NCBI GenBank assembly: GCA_032718475.1
Contig: JAUCBJ010004480.1
Location: forward strand, 1 to 64,000
DNA from: Nemertoderma westbladi
Taxonomy: Eukaryota; Xenacoelomorpha; Nemertodermatida; Nemertodermatidae
Direction: 5' to 3'
Length of the DNA stretch: 64,000 nt
How positions within the stretch are numbered: the first letter of the stretch is position 1; each line of letters begins with the position of its first letter. The notes under the pieces are model-generated. The model worked only from the letters and a program-made list of their open reading frames with translations, had not been told where the DNA came from and searched no databases. A program made the translations under genes and the position numbers. This document shows positions 43,203-54,700 of the stretch, one piece after another.

Positions 43203-43319
43203 TTATCAGTCACTGGGCCAGTATTGTGGAACAGTCTCCCCTCTAGTCTAATTATTAGCAAATCTAAATTTTCATTTAAACGTCAATTTAAAACATACCT
43301 ATTTGAACACATGACGTAA
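43203..43319 (+). pseudogene. C-terminal end of a CR1/Jockey-like LINE
   Basis: Thirty-eight codons: LSVTGPVLWNSLPSSLIIS, then FKRQFKTYLFEHMT and TAA at 43317. GP-x-x-WNSLP...FK-x-x-x-K-x-YLF is the standard C-terminal motif of these LINEs. The rest of the ORF is missing, and the left flank is the MITE-like repeat ending at 43154. Confidence 0.7.
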
Positions 43320-43983
43320 CGTCATAATAATACATTACACAATATCTCCCTATATGTCTGGCTCTATCTTATTATATTTCCTTCTCACATACACTGCGAC
43401 TGGACTGTTTCTTCACTACAGTGTATTGTAAAATGGTTAATTAAATTATTATATTTCCTTGTGATCCTGATCAACAATTATTAAAGGTTTATATAACAGT
43501 TCTTATTTTATCTTTTTTCAAATATATAATACTTAGTTACATATACAGTACATTTACCCCTGGTCGGTTGGCAGCCTCGACTAGCCTGGCTATTGCTGCA
43601 ACCCTTACCAACCCACCGCCTCGCACACTGCATACACATTTTCTTTTTATTCCATTACAACTAAACTGTGCTTTGGTGATGGTTCTAATTATAACATTTT
43701 TCCTATAAATAACAATAAAAAAATTACTGAATTAAATTGCATAGCTAAATAGTGAATAATGATTAATTGTATTTGTATTTATTGTATCTGAGATTGGATT
43801 GGATTGGGACGAGACGGTGGTTTTTAAGCGGCATTCAACTTTGTGTTGGTATTATTGACGAGTTGTAGGCCCACCCTACCTACCACTACATACAATAACC
43901 AAGGGGGCTGTCTATTTCAATTATAATAGATTGTTAAATATGTTGTTGCTCCAGTCAATAATATGCGGCCCCACAAAAACTCC
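43320..43983. other. LINE 3' UTR and unassigned sequence
   Basis: The first 150-200 bp probably belong to the LINE 3' UTR. Nothing else is recognised. Confidence 0.4.
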
Positions 43984-44074
43984 GAGCAGTAAAGTTCCTG
44001 GGCAGTAAAGTTCCCGGGCAGTAAAGTTCCCGGGCAGTAAAGTTCCCGGGCAGTAAAGTTCCCGGGCAGTAAAT
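43984..44074. repeat. Minisatellite, about 5.5 copies of GGGCAGTAAAGTTCCC
   Basis: Units of 16 bp; the first has TTCCTGG, the rest TTCCCGG, and the last decays into AAATTTG. Confidence 0.95.
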
Positions 44075-44516
44075 TTGATGAGATACTATTGCTATTGTAT
44101 CTTGGTGCTCTTAATTTATGTTATTTTATTTAATTTGATGTTGCTAATTTCTTCTTCTTCAGACCATTTCTTCAGACAGACCAGACCATGCAATCTACTA
44201 TTGACTTACTGTAATGCAGCGAGCATTAAGAATGCTATGCCGGCTATAGAACCTAATTCACTAACTATTCCAATTATTAATCTTATAGCACCTGATTCAC
44301 TCTGTTCCTTCTTATTCCTCTGTTAACATTCGGGACTTGTATATTTTAACTATTTATTAACAAAAATCGGGATTATTAATATTAATATATTAATATTTCT
44401 ATTATTATAATATTAATATTGGCATATTAATTTTTGATTTATTTGTTCGTTTTAATTATTTATTTAATTTAATTTAATTTATAATTTATTAATAGAATGT
44501 CATTATCTATCCGCAG
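44075..44516. other. End of NCKX intron 2
   Basis: AT-rich; the frame at 44075-44326 has no recognised domain. The acceptor tract ends CTATCCGCAG at 44516. Confidence 0.55.
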
Positions 44517-44758
44517 CTCTTGCAATTATTTGCGATGACTATTTCGTTCCGTCCTTGGAAGTTATCTCCGAGACGCTGAAACTATCCGAAGACGTGGCTG
44601 GAGCCACATTCATGGCTGCGGGTTCCAGCGCTCCCGAACTGTTTACATCGGTTGCCGGGGTTACCGTGAAAAGCGACGTGGGCGTGGGAACCATAGTGGG
44701 GTCCGCCGTGTTCAACATTCTTATAATAATAGCGCTCTCTGCAGTACTAGCAGGCCAG
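44517..44758 (+). CDS. SLC24A: NCKX exon 3: complete alpha-1 repeat
   Basis: Encodes residues 148(split)-228. [18 protein letters not shown] (149-166) ends helix 1. [20 protein letters not shown] then E188-LF is the alpha-1 motif, and [15 protein letters not shown] (204-218) is the second half of the repeat. The Glu of GSSAPE corresponds to the cation-coordinating Glu188 of vertebrate NCKX2 (established for that protein). The flanks are a CCGCAG acceptor and a CAG/GTATGA donor. This is the most conserved exon and identifies the gene. The LKLSEDVAG...[10 protein letters not shown] signature separates NCKX from NCX-type exchangers. Confidence 0.95.
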
Positions 44759-45743
44759 GTATGAATCAAAGCACACATCTAATTATTGAGTCGGAAAATG
44801 TTACCCATAGGAATTTGGAAGATTGAAATATTTAATCCATTCTCTAATCTGGAAATAATAATTAGTTTGAGACGATTAAAAAAGTCCCGGTTAACCAGCC
44901 AGCCACCCTGTCAAATACATTAAAGTAATTTCGTCATATGGAACTTTATGCTGTTGGCACTGGAATGTTTTAAGCAGATTGATATTTAAATTTTGTTTGA
45001 TTTGCTTTTTTATCTGCGAGGGACGGCGATGAGGCGCCCTGACGTATGACGTTATTAGTAAATAATTGTGATATATTGTGGCGAATTCAAAACCATAAGA
45101 GCCACAAAGTGGCACTGGATTTGAAACCACATCTTACACATAGTGGAGCCAGTGCACAAAGCACAACGAGGGATAATCTTGCATAGTTTGGTTAATTTAC
45201 ATAAATAATTTTACGGGTAGTATATGATGCCTCAGGGTAGTTCCTGTTGCCTAGGCTGTTAATACTAACGTTGTAAATGGTGCCTAGGTACTTATTACTA
45301 CGGTATTACCTGATATCGGCTAGTACATGGTGCCTCCTTCATCAGCCCTGCTTGCAATATAGTTGTAGGTCTTATTCAGACTTTGATCATTGCATCTTAT
45401 ATGACGTACCTAATGTTTACGATAAGCTGAAAGTCCTGTCTGTTGCATCCGGTTTATGAAAACATCCTGCAGACCATACTTAAGACATTCCCCCACCTTA
45501 ACAAACTAATTGGTTTTTAAAAGCTTGTATTCTATGTTACAAATTTTGTGATGATTATTCATTAGCGAATGCGATGTCAACTTACAGGATTTCTACCAAA
45601 TAAGAATTGTGGCATTGGTGTTATTATGACATTAAATCACTCTGATGAAATCACGTCCCATATGCCAGAGTAAAGTAAACCCTGACAGTTGTATGCAGCT
45701 TCACTAATGAATCTGTTTCGCATAGTATTTCGAGACAGAAACT

Positions 45744-45910
45744 AGACGCAAATCCCACCTCGGGGATTTTATATCTCGCCTCAATGTTAAATTACTGTAA
45801 TAATTTCGGGAAAGGAGAAGAACGTTATTCTAACCAAAAACAATAAACTAAATGAAGTAAATAGAGCAGGTTACAGTTTATTTTAGAGTAATCAGCTGTT
45901 ATTTGCATCG
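45744..45910. mobile_element. Dispersed MITE-like repeat, copy 2
   Basis: Left tip AGACGCAAAT, right tip ATTTGCATCG. The interior has AGCAGGTTACAGTTTATTTT and AGAGTAATCAGCTGTT, shared with copies 1 and 3. Confidence 0.6.
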
Positions 45911-46806
45911 AAATTCCCTTACCCCCGATCTGACTATTTCATAATAAACAAAAAATTAGAAAATAATACATTATTAATACAAGATATCTCACACATCGCT
46001 ATGTTATTGATCTATAACTTAACTGCATGCCTATAGTTGAATGTACCTGTACAGTAGATGTTGTATGAACTTGAGATATGCTTGGGGTCTATGGTCGTGG
46101 TCGGCTACCCATTCCCTTTAGTTTCCATTAATACTGTGCAATTCTACTAGAATAAATAGGTTTTAGCTTATGACACATAATTGTACTCCGTTGTGACTGC
46201 CGCTAAGTTGTATACTGGTTGCTTAGTTCTAGTTGATGCCTAAAGTACTGTTAATGTATTATATAATTCCACGGAAAATGCAAAGAGCTCTTATACTGCA
46301 ACTTTAACTCTACATAACCTATTTTACCCAAAATATATAAAAGTTGAAATCCTCAAATCAAAAATTCTCACTGTAAGAAAACCTCTATCTTACCACTTAC
46401 CAAGCATCTCATTCATATATAACCTCCAGCTGTGGATCTGCGAATTATTGTGAGGACATAATTATTGTGAAGCGTTGATCTAAATATATACGTGGCGGAC
46501 AGCACCCTTGATTCATCACGCTGTCTGGCGCACATCATTTGGCAAACTCCACGGCCCCTTGGGTTGAGATTTGTGCTCTTTATGCACCCCGATCACTAGA
46601 AAAAACGAGAAGGCCGCACAATTGGCTTGGCTTGTTACTATTGTCTCATCGCTTCTTGCATAGCTGTGGCAAATAACATGGACTTTATAATGAAATACGG
46701 ACTTATTAGTAATGAGCGGGAGTAAGTGCTGGTGTAGAGGGCGGCTGCATGCAATAATGGCCGGACTGCTCAACTATATGATTCACCGCAGTACATGCTC
46801 CTCATG

Positions 46807-46830
46807 CCCCCCCCCCCCCCCCCCCCCCCC
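46807..46830. repeat. poly(C) run, 24 bp
   Basis: Uninterrupted run of 24 C, the longest in the window. Confidence 0.95.
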
Positions 46831-47646
46831 TCATGGATGTCGGCAACGATAGTTATGTAACGGATGTTTTCAGCGAGGCGAGTTTAACTCTCAGTTGATC
46901 AGTTGCTTCGATGAACTCCCCCAAATAATGGCATTGTTGTTTCATATTCGATGCGATACAATAGCGATGTGACATGCTCATCCACAGATGGGATGATCCA
47001 CAGCAGAACGCTGAGGGTATAAGGCATGGACACCATATCACCATGTTTGTATATTTGCATGTGGAACCTTGCCGCTGGTACATACCGTTCTACAAAGTCT
47101 CCCAGTACTCATCCTGGCTCTTACATTGCCAATAAACACGGTATTCAGTGACCCATCTAATCCGAAATGGCGATACATCAGACACAGACAGCAGCACCAA
47201 TGGCAACTCCAGTACACATCGTTCTCTCACTCAGGTTCTGACCCTGATTGCATACAACCCGGCTCCTGAACTACGGCTTGCATTCAGTACACTTTTGTGT
47301 TTTTTATGTTAATTTTGTAATTAGATATTTTGCCTTTTCGATATATTTTTTGTGTTATCTATATTAGTCTATTTGTCTTGTTTATAATTATATAATGATG
47401 TTGGATTTAGTATAAATTCGTAACTTCTATATAATTATAAGTCAAGTTAATACAAAGAGATTTGAAGTTTTCGTATTCGGTCGGTGGTGTTATTTACCTC
47501 ATCTCGAATCGCTTCCCCTTATTAACTCCCCTGACTCGCCCATGGACACTGGACTTCAGACCAGTGTTGAACTATGAGAGTGTATGGCTGACCGTGGGAT
47601 CTATGAAAAATTTCCCTAAAAAATTGTGTGCTTCTACTACTTGCAT

Positions 47647-47794
47647 CGACGCAAATACCGTCTCGGCGAATTAATATCTCTCCTAAATCTCGCACAGGAT
47701 ACAGTGGCACATTATTCTAACCAAAACAAGAAACGAAAGTCAATAGAATTGTTTTCAGTTTAATTTTTAGAGTAATCAGCTGTTATTTGCATCG
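47647..47794. mobile_element. Dispersed MITE-like repeat, copy 3 (148 bp)
   Basis: CGACGCAAATA at the left and TATTTGCATCG at the right are inverted tips of about 10 bp. It shares CGGCGAATTAATATC, CAGTGGCACATTATTCTAAC and AGAGTAATCAGCTG with copies 1 and 2. No target duplication was confirmed. Confidence 0.6.
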
Positions 47795-47913
47795 GTTTTC
47801 CGGAATATTTAACATATGTATTTCGTTCAAAATGAAGTAGTGCCTTTCCTTTTAATACCCAAACCAACTACATCATATTTGCCAATGTCTTTAACAATTA
47901 TCCTTTCTTTCAG

Positions 47914-48113
47914 GTCCTCTATTTAGACTGGCGACCACTTATAAGGGATTCTACGTTCTATGCACTATCTATAGCTAGTTTCATTGGATTCGCCTGGGAT
48001 GGATACATTGCACTTCACGAGGCTATACTCCTACTCATATTATATATATCTTATATTGTCATTATGAAGTTCAACCCACAACTTATGGATTTCATGGGCA
48101 GTTGGCAGTGCTG
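47914..48113 (+). CDS. SLC24A: NCKX exon 4: membrane helices after alpha-1
   Basis: Encodes residues 229-294 plus two bases. VLYLDWRPLIRDSTFY is the NCKX segment following alpha-1 (V-L-x-L-x-W-x-PL-x-RD). Hydrophobic stretches at 242-255 and 263-278 (LHEAILLLILYISYIVIM) form the next two helices, ending in MKFN, a conserved NCKX motif at the cytosolic side. Acceptor CTTTCAG, donor CTG/GTATGT. Confidence 0.93.
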
Positions 48114-48584
48114 GTATGTTAACGATTCTATTTCATTCACATATAATCTATACTGTACATTTTTAAATGTTGTTGTTAAATCAAATAATATTGCAAGATG
48201 ATATGAATACATAATTTAGTCGTCATTTTCTTTACATATTATTAAAATACTTTATTATACTTACATATTTTACATATTATGTTGTAATGAAATTACAGAT
48301 TTTCATGCTATGTAATTGCCAAATATAATTATTATTTAATATCATTATGGATAATAACATCTCATAGAATGACGGACAGGGGGATTATTGGGGATAAACC
48401 TATTTATTTACCTTACTCTATCTAAAAGACCCACCTGCTTGAACTTAATGATTTCATATACTGCACCTAAATCTTTAGGAATAAATACTTATATTTCGAG
48501 GATATCCCCCTCTCCCCCACCCCACCACCACATTTTTTGTTTAAATGTTTAAAATTATAAATAATTTATTATTTGTTTTTGCAG
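48114..48584 (+). other. NCKX intron 4
   Basis: 471 bp, GTATGT to TTTTTGCAG. AT-rich with a C-rich pyrimidine stretch near 48505-48530. Confidence 0.85.
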
Positions 48585-48693
48585 TTGTAGGACTCGTATT
48601 GTACCAATTGACTCCGAATCTGGTGCTGTTAATGAAAATGGTATCCAACAAAACGATATTGCAATGCGCGAGCAACACCACAGAAATACAGGA
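48585..48693 (+). CDS. SLC24A: NCKX exon 5: start of the cytosolic loop
   Basis: Encodes the split Cys295 and residues 296-331. Joining to exon 4 gives SWQCCCRTRIVPIDSES, a three-Cys cluster at 294-296 just after the membrane, which could be palmitoylated (inference). The rest is polar (NENGIQQNDIAMREQHHRN), as expected for the variable cytosolic loop. The acceptor TTTTTGCAG and donor A/GTAAGT are strong. Loop sequence is not conserved in the family, so the call rests on phase and position. Confidence 0.75.
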
Positions 48694-48702
48694 GTAAGTT
48701 AA

Positions 48703-51700
48703 ATACCTGTACTCAAATCGACTGAATATCCATACCTGTACTCAAACCTACTGAATATCCATACTGATACTCAAACCTACTAAATATCCATACCTGTACT
48801 CAAACCTACTGAATATCCATACCTGTACTCAAACCTACTGAATATCCATACCTGTACTCAAACCTACTGAATATCCATACCTGTACTCAAACCTACTGAA
48901 TATCCATACCGGTACTCAAACCGACTGAATATCCATACCGGTACTCAACTCAAACCTACTGAATATCCATACTGGTACTCAAACCTACTGAATATCCATA
49001 CCGGTACTCAAACCGACTGAATATCCATACCGGTACTCAACTCAAACCTACTGAATATCCATACCGGTACTCAAACCTACTGAATATCCATACTGATACT
49101 CAAACCTACTGAATATCCATACTGATACTCAAACCTACTGAATATCCATACCGGTACTCAAATCGACTGAATATCCATACCGGTACTCAAATCGACTGAA
49201 TATCCATACTGATACTCAAACCTACTGAATATCCATACCTGTACTCAAACCTACTGAATATCCATACTGGTACTCAAACCGACTGACTGATAATCCATAC
49301 TGATACTCAAACCGACTGAATATCCATACCGGTACTCAAACCTACTAATATCCATACTGATACTCAAACCTACTGAATATCCATACCGGTACTCAAATCT
49401 ACTAATATCCATACTGGTACTCAAACCTACTGAATATCCATACCTGTACTCAAACCTACTGAATATCCATACCTGTACTCAAACCTACTGAATATCCATA
49501 CCGGTACTCAAACCTACTGAATATCCATACCTGTACTCAAACCTACTGTATATCCATACTGATACTCAAACCTACTGAATATCCATACCGGTACTCAAAC
49601 CTACTAAATATCCATACCGGTACTCAAACCTACTAAATATCCATACCGGTACTCAAATCTACTAATATCCATACTGGTACTCAAACCTACTGAATATCCA
49701 TACCTGTACTCAAACCTACTGAATATCCATACTGGTACTCAAACCTACTGAATATCCATACCGGTACTCAAACCGACTGAATATCCATACCGGTACTCAA
49801 CTCAAACCTACTGAATATCCATACCTGTACTCAAACCTACTGAATATCCATACCTGTACTCAAACCTACTGAATATCCATACCTGTACTCAAACCTACTG
49901 AATATCCATACCTGTACTCAAACCTACTGAATATCCATACCGGTACTCAAACCGACTGAATATCCATACCGGTACTCAACTCAAACCTACTGAATATCCA
50001 TACTGGTACTCAAACCTACTGAATATCCATACCGGTACTCAAACCGACTGAATATCCATACCGGTACTCAACTCAAACCTACTGAATATCCATACCGGTA
50101 CTCAAACCTACTGAATATCCATACTGATACTCAAACCTACTGAATATCCATACTGATACTCAAACCTACTGAATATCCATACCGGTACTCAAATCGACTG
50201 AATATCCATACCGGTACTCAAATCGACTGAATATCCATACTGATACTCAAACCTACTGAATATCCATACCTGTACTCAAACCTACTGAATATCCATACTG
50301 GTACTCAAACCGACTGACTGATAATCCATACTGATACTCAAACCGACTGAATATCCATACCGGTACTCAAACCTACTAATATCCATACTGATACTCAAAC
50401 CTACTGAATATCCATACCGGTACTCAAATCTACTAATATCCATACTGGTACTCAAACCTACTGAATATCCATACCTGTACTCAAACCTACTGAATATCCA
50501 TACCTGTACTCAAACCTACTGAATATCCATACCGGTACTCAAACCTACTGAATATCCATACCTGTACTCAAACCTACTGTATATCCATACTGATACTCAA
50601 ACCTACTGAATATCCATACCGGTACTCAAACCTACTGAATATCCATACCTGTACTCAAACCTACTGAATATCCATACTGGTACTCAAACCTACTGAATAT
50701 CCATACTGGTACTCAAACCTACTGAATATCCATACCGGTACTCAAACCGACTGAATATCCATACCGGTACTCAACTCAAACCTACTGAATATCCATACCG
50801 GTACTCAAACCTACTGAATATCCATAGCGGTACTCAAATCGACTGAATATCCATACCGGTACTCAAACCTACTGAATATCCATACCAGTACTCACACCTA
50901 CTGAATATCCATACCGGTACTCGGAAACCTACTGAATATCCATACCTGTACTCAAACCTACTGAATATCCATACCTGTACTCAAACCTACTGAATATCCA
51001 TACCTGTACTCAAACCTACTGAATATCCATACCGGTACTCAAACCGACTGAATATCCATACCGGTACTCAAACCTACTAATATCCATACTGATACTCAAA
51101 CCTACTGAATATCCATACCGGTACTCAAATCTACTAATATCCATACTGGTACTCAAACCTACTGAATATCCATACTGGTACTCAAACCTACTGAATATCC
51201 ATACCGGTACTCAAACCTACTGAATATCCATACCGGTACTCAAACCTACTGAATATCCATACCAGTACTCAAACCTACTAATATCCATACCGGTACTCAA
51301 AACTACTGAATATCCATACTGGTACTCAAACCTACTGAATATCCATACCGGTACTCAAACCTACTGAATATCCATACCGGTACTCAAACCTACTGAATAT
51401 CCATACTGGTACTCAAACCTACTGAATGTCCATACCGGTACTCAAACCGACTGAATATCCATACCGGTACTCAACTCAAACCTACTGAATATCCATACTG
51501 GTACTCAAACCTACTGAATATCCATACCGGTACTCAAACCGACTGAATATCCATACCGGTACTCAACTCAAACCTACTGAATATCCATACCGGTACTCAA
51601 ACCTACTGAATATCCATAGCGGTACTCAAATCGACTGAATATCCATACCGGTACTCAAACCTACTGAATATCCATACCAGTACTCACACCTACTGAATAT

Positions 51701-54700
51701 CCATACCGGTACTCGGAAACCTACTGAATATCCATACCTGTACTCAAACCTACTGAATATCCATACCTGTACTCAAACCTACTGAATATCCATACCTGTA
51801 CTCAAACCAACTGAATATCCATACCGGTACTCAAACCGACTGAATATCCATACCGGTACTCAAACCTACTAATATCCATACTGATACTCAAACCTACTGA
51901 ATATCCATACCGGTACTCAAATCTACTAATATCCATACTGGTACTCAAACCTACTGAATATCCATACTGGTACTCAAACCTACTGAATATCCATACCGGT
52001 ACTCAAACCTACTGAATATCCATACCGGTACTCAAACCTACTGAATATCCATACCAGTACTCAAACCTACTAATATCCATACCGGTACTCAAAACTACTG
52101 AATATCCATACTGGTACTCAAACCTACTGAATATCCATACCGGTACTCAAACCTACTGAATATCCATACCGGTACTCAAACCTACTGAATATCCATACTG
52201 ATACTCAAACCTACTGAATATCCATACCTGTACTCAAACCTACTGAATATCCATACCGGTACTCAAACCTACTGAATATCCATACCTGTACTCAAACCTA
52301 CTGAATATCCATACCGGTACTCAAACCTACTGAATATCCATACCTGTACTCAAACCTACTGAATATCCATAATGATACTCAAACCTACTGAATATCCATA
52401 CCTGTACTCAAACCTACTGAATATCCATACTGGTACTCAAACCGACTGAATATCCATACTGATACTCAAACCGACTGAATATCCATACCGGTACTCAAAC
52501 CTACTAATATCCATACTGATACTCAAACCTACTGAATATCCATACTGATACTCAAACCTACTGAATATCCATACCTGTACTCAAACCTACTGAATATCCA
52601 TACCTGTACTCAAACCTACTGAATATCCATACCGGTACTCAAACCTACTGAATATCCATACCTGTACTCAAACCTACTGAATATCCATACTGATACTCAA
52701 ACCTACTGAATATCCATACCTGTACTCAAACCTACTGAATATCCATACTGGTACTCAAACCGACTGAATATCCATACTGATACTCAAACCGACTGAATAT
52801 CCATACCGGTACTCAAACCTACTAATATCCATACTGATACTCAAACCTACTGAATATCCATACCGGTACTCAAACCTACTGAATATCCATACTGATACTC
52901 AAACCTACTGAATATCCATACTGATACTCAAACCTACTGAATATCCATACCGGTACTCAAACCTACTGAATATCCATACTGATACTCAAACCTACTGAAT
53001 ATCCATACTGATACTCAAACCTACTGAATATCCATACCGGTACTCAAATCTACTAATATCCATACTGGTACTCAAACCTACTGAATATCCATACCTGTAC
53101 TCAAACCTACTGAATATCCATACCTGTACTCAAACCTACTGAATATCCATACCGGTACTCAAACCTACTGAATATCCATACCTGTACTCAAACCTACTGA
53201 ATATCCATACTGATACTCAAACCTACTGAATATCCATACCTGTACTCAAACCTACTGAATATCCATACTGGTACTCAAACCTACTGAATATCCATACTGG
53301 TACTCAAACCTACTGAATATCCATACCGGTACTCAAACCGACTGAATATCCATACCGGTACTCAAACCTACTAATATCCATACTGAGTACTCAAACCTAC
53401 TGAATATCCATACCGGTACTCAAACCTACTGAATATCCATACCTGTACTCAAACCTACTGAATATCCATACTGATACTCAAACCTACTGAATATCCATAC
53501 CTGTACTCAAACCTACTGAATATCCATACCGGTACTCAAACCTACTGAATATCCATACTGGTACTCAAACCTACTGAATATCCATACCGGTACTCAAACC
53601 GACTGAATATCCATACCGGTACTCAAACCTACTGAATATCCATACCGGTACTCAAACCTACTGAATATCCATACCGGTACTCAAACCTACTGAATATCCA
53701 TACCGGTACTCAAACCTACTGAATATCCATACCGGTACTCAAACCTACTGAATATCCATACCGGTACTCAAACCTACTGAATATCCATACCGGTACTCAA
53801 ACCTACTGAATATCCATACCGGTACTCAAACCTACTGAATATCCATACCGGTACTCAAACCTACTGAATATCCATACTGGTACTCAAACCTACTGAATAT
53901 CCATACCGGTACTCAAACCTACTGAATATCCATACCGGTACTCAAACCTACTGAATATCCATACCGGTACTCAAACCTACTGAATATCCATACTGATACT
54001 CAAACCTACTGAATATCCATACCGGTACTCAAACCTACTGAATATCCATACCGGTACTCAAACCTACTGAATATCCATACCGGTACTCAAACCTACTGAA
54101 TATCCATACTGGTACTCAAACCTACTGAATATCCATACCGGTACTCAAACCTACTGAATATCCATACCGGTACTCAAACCTACTGAATATCCATACCGGT
54201 ACTCAAACCTACTGAATATCCATACTGGTACTCAAACCTACTGAATATCCATACCTGTACTCAAACCTACTGAATATCCATACCGGTACTCAAACCTACT
54301 GAATATCCATACCGGTACTCAAACCTACTGAATATCCATACCGGTACTCAAACCTACTGAATATCCATACCGGTACTCAAACCTACTGAATATCCATACC
54401 TGTACTCAAACCTACTGAATATCCATACTGGTACTCAAACCTACTGAATATCCATACCGGTACTCAAACCTACTGAATATCCATACCGGTACTCAAACCT
54501 ACTGAATATCCATACCGGTACTCAAACCTACTGAATATCCATACCGGTACTCAAACCTACTGAATATCCATACCTGTACTCAAACCTACTGAATATCCAT
54601 ACCGGTACTCAAACCTACTGAATATCCATACCGGTACTCAAACCTACTGAATATCCATACCGGTACTCAAACCTACTGAATATCCATACTGTACTCAAAC

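Larger units (their letters stand above)
13860..44516 (+). other. NCKX intron 2, 30.7 kb, filled with transposable elements
   Basis: Runs from GTAAGT to TATCCGCAG. It contains at least seven LINE fragments in both orientations, a complete Ty3/gypsy element, MITEs, several minisatellites and six poly(G/C) runs, listed separately. No other host exon was recognised inside it. Confidence 0.75.
44759..47913 (+). other. NCKX intron 3
   Basis: 3,155 bp, GTATGA to CTTTCAG. Contains MITE-like copies 2 and 3 and a 24-bp poly(C) run. The frame at 47069-47269 is not supported by any domain. Confidence 0.75.
12395..48693 (+). other. SLC24A: SLC24A (NCKX) family gene, five exons, 3' part outside window
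   Basis: Five exons join in compatible splice phases (1, 1, 0, 2, 0) to give the first 331 residues of a K+-dependent Na+/Ca2+ exchanger, a plasma-membrane antiporter that exports Ca2+ and K+ against Na+. Introns are 1,023, 30,657, 3,155 and 471 bp, then more than 15.3 kb. All have GT...AG ends. The decisive evidence is the alpha-1 repeat in exon 3 and the exon 2/3 junction, which restores membrane helix 1 ([20 protein letters not shown]). The cytosolic loop, alpha-2 repeat and stop are missing because the window ends inside intron 5. Which paralogue it is cannot be decided. Confidence 0.85.

Noticed and set aside
44075-44326. Frame with CNAASIKN peptide resembling a LINE endonuclease start
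   Set aside because: Only a short, weak resemblance; no following endonuclease motifs.
44539-44778. - strand frame across NCKX exon 3
   Set aside because: Antisense shadow of the conserved exon.
47069-47269. 66-codon frame with a hydrophobic start resembling a signal peptide
   Set aside because: No domain, no splice context and it sits inside intron 3; likely chance.
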